From NCBI GenBank assembly GCA_017555325.1, contig JAFZGR010000093.1:1-5003 (forward strand): a DNA stretch of 5,003 nt. Direction: 5' to 3'. The position numbers and the translations under genes were made by a program. This document shows, piece after piece, positions 4,142 to 5,003 of the stretch. This DNA is from Alphaproteobacteria bacterium. Its GTDB lineage: Bacteria; Pseudomonadota; Alphaproteobacteria; CAAHEQ01; UBA3637. Numbering within the stretch: the first letter of the stretch is position 1; every line of letters begins with the position of its first letter. The notes beneath the pieces were generated by a model. The model made no database searches. It was not told the DNA's origin and saw nothing but the letters and a program-made list of their open reading frames with translations.

Positions 4142-5003
4142 GTGGAATTGTTAAAAAAATCATTTTTGACAAAAGAACGAAAAACGATTTTAAGTATCTG
4201 CATTCTTTTGTTTATTATTGGGATTTTTCTTTACAGTATATCCGAGGTTTTATTGCCGTTTATCTTGGCGTTTATTCTGGCTTATTTTTTACATCCGGCA
4301 GTGCAAACTTTGGAAAAATATAAATTTCCCCGCTGGTTGGCAACAACGCTAGTTATGACGGTATTTATGATTTTTATTTTAGCCGTTATTTTGATTGTTG
4401 TTCCTATTTTGCAAACGCAAATCATGATGTTAATAGGTAAAATTCCGGCTATTGTTTCTGCGGTGTGGGAACATATTCAGACCTTAATTGTTTATACCCG
4501 AAAAACAGTTAATCCAGAACAATTGAGTAATTTATCGGCAGCCGTTTCAAAAACGGCGTTAAATGTTTTAAATTCTACATTAACGGGAATGGTTAAAGTC
4601 ATTTCCGGTGGTTTTGTGTTTTTTAATTTGGTATCTATGTTTATGATTACCCCGATTATTTTATTTTATGTATTACGTGATTGGCAGGGAGTTGAAAATC
4701 AAATGGAAGAATTTATTCCTGAAAAAAATAAAAAAGATATAAAAAGTTTATGGCATGAGATTAATGGTATTTTATCCGGTTTTATTCGGGGACAATCATT
4801 GGTGTGTTTATCATTAGGTGTTTATTATGGTATCGGATTGTCTTTGGTTGGATTGGAATACGGCTTGTTAGTTGGTTTTTTAGCCGGTATTTTGTCTTTT
4901 ATCCCGTATTTTGGTTTTTTAACGGGTTTATTATTGAGTATTATTTTAGGGATAAGTATGCATGCCTCGTTGGGGTTGTGGATAGGAATGGCAGTTGTTT
5001 TTA
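4142..5003 (+). CDS. AI-2E family transporter (PerM/YdiK-like permease), 3' end beyond the window
   Basis: Reading from GTG 4142 stays open to the window end, giving 287 residues of a family that usually runs to about 350-360. The protein is a polytopic inner-membrane protein. Hydrophobic segments lie near residues 15-52 (a helical hairpin), 68-90, 152-178, 214-236, 238-258 and 260-285, with a large polar loop (about 92-150) between them. The diagnostic region is G-F-I-R-G-Q-S-L (213-220), then Y-G-I-G-L-S-L-V-G-L (229-238) and G-F-L-A-G-I-L-S-F-I-P-Y-F-G (245-258), as in PF01594 members. Also typical is H-P-A-V-Q-T-L-E (51-58) after the first hairpin. Some family members export AI-2 and others are Na+/H+ antiporters, so the substrate is open. 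It follows the DUF2066 gene by 24 bp and is probably co-transcribed. In related genomes a DnaA-like hda gene is often nearby, which I would expect downstream. Confidence 0.93.
   Translation, partial: MELLKKSFLTKERKTILSICILLFIIGIFLYSISEVLLPFILAFILAYFLHPAVQTLEKYKFPRWLATTLVMTVFMIFILAVILIVVPILQTQIMMLIGKIPAIVSAVWEHIQTLIVYTRKTVNPEQLSNLSAAVSKTALNVLNSTLTGMVKVISGGFVFFNLVSMFMITPIILFYVLRDWQGVENQMEEFIPEKNKKDIKSLWHEINGILSGFIRGQSLVCLSLGVYYGIGLSLVGLEYGLLVGFLAGILSFIPYFGFLTGLLLSIILGISMHASLGLWIGMAVVF

Noticed and set aside
4129..4323. 64-codon plus-strand ORF at the start of the AI-2E transporter
   Set aside because: It overlaps the transporter in another frame, its start lies before the GGAGGTG site, and its peptide has no family features.

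Overview
The window looks like chromosomal DNA of an A+T-rich alphaproteobacterium, possibly an uncultured or host-associated lineage. The ribosomal proteins are of the alphaproteobacterial type: L13 has a long KNRKNKR-like C-terminus and S9 has an acidic/Ala-rich N-terminal extension. A DUF2066 exported protein is followed directly by an AI-2E/PerM-family membrane protein, a neighbourhood I know from Proteobacteria. All five complete genes end in TAA, and nothing suggests a non-standard genetic code.

Layout. (1) Bases 1-1111 hold a complete rplM-rpsI operon with a good sigma70-type promoter, a TAATG overlap between the genes and an intrinsic terminator. (2) Bases 1112-1569 are A+T-rich DNA without a convincing gene; they contain a small heptanucleotide tandem repeat. 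(3) Bases 1570-2319, minus strand, encode an unrecognised 249-residue protein. It is acidic and rich in Asn/Gln/Ser/Thr/Pro, with six copies of a 14-15-residue repeat built on L-P-D-I-M-D. It sits alone behind a perfect-consensus promoter (TTGACA, 17 bp, TATAAT). (4) Bases 2519-2924, minus strand, hold a HIT-family (HinT-like) protein and its hairpin terminator. (5) From 3014 to the end, plus strand, a secreted DUF2066 protein and an AI-2E family transporter form a likely operon. The transporter starts at GTG 4142 and is cut by the window edge. The short region between the HIT gene and the DUF2066 gene appears to hold divergent promoters whose -10 elements overlap.

How the parts relate. rplM and rpsI supply one protein each to the large and small ribosomal subunits and are likely translationally coupled. 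The HIT protein is a stand-alone housekeeping nucleotide hydrolase. The DUF2066/PerM pair is a conserved envelope-associated unit of unclear function. The repeat protein is the accessory element: an orphan flanked by non-coding A+T-rich DNA, strongly promoted, and the most likely place for undescribed biology. I see no mobile element, CRISPR array, tRNA or rRNA.
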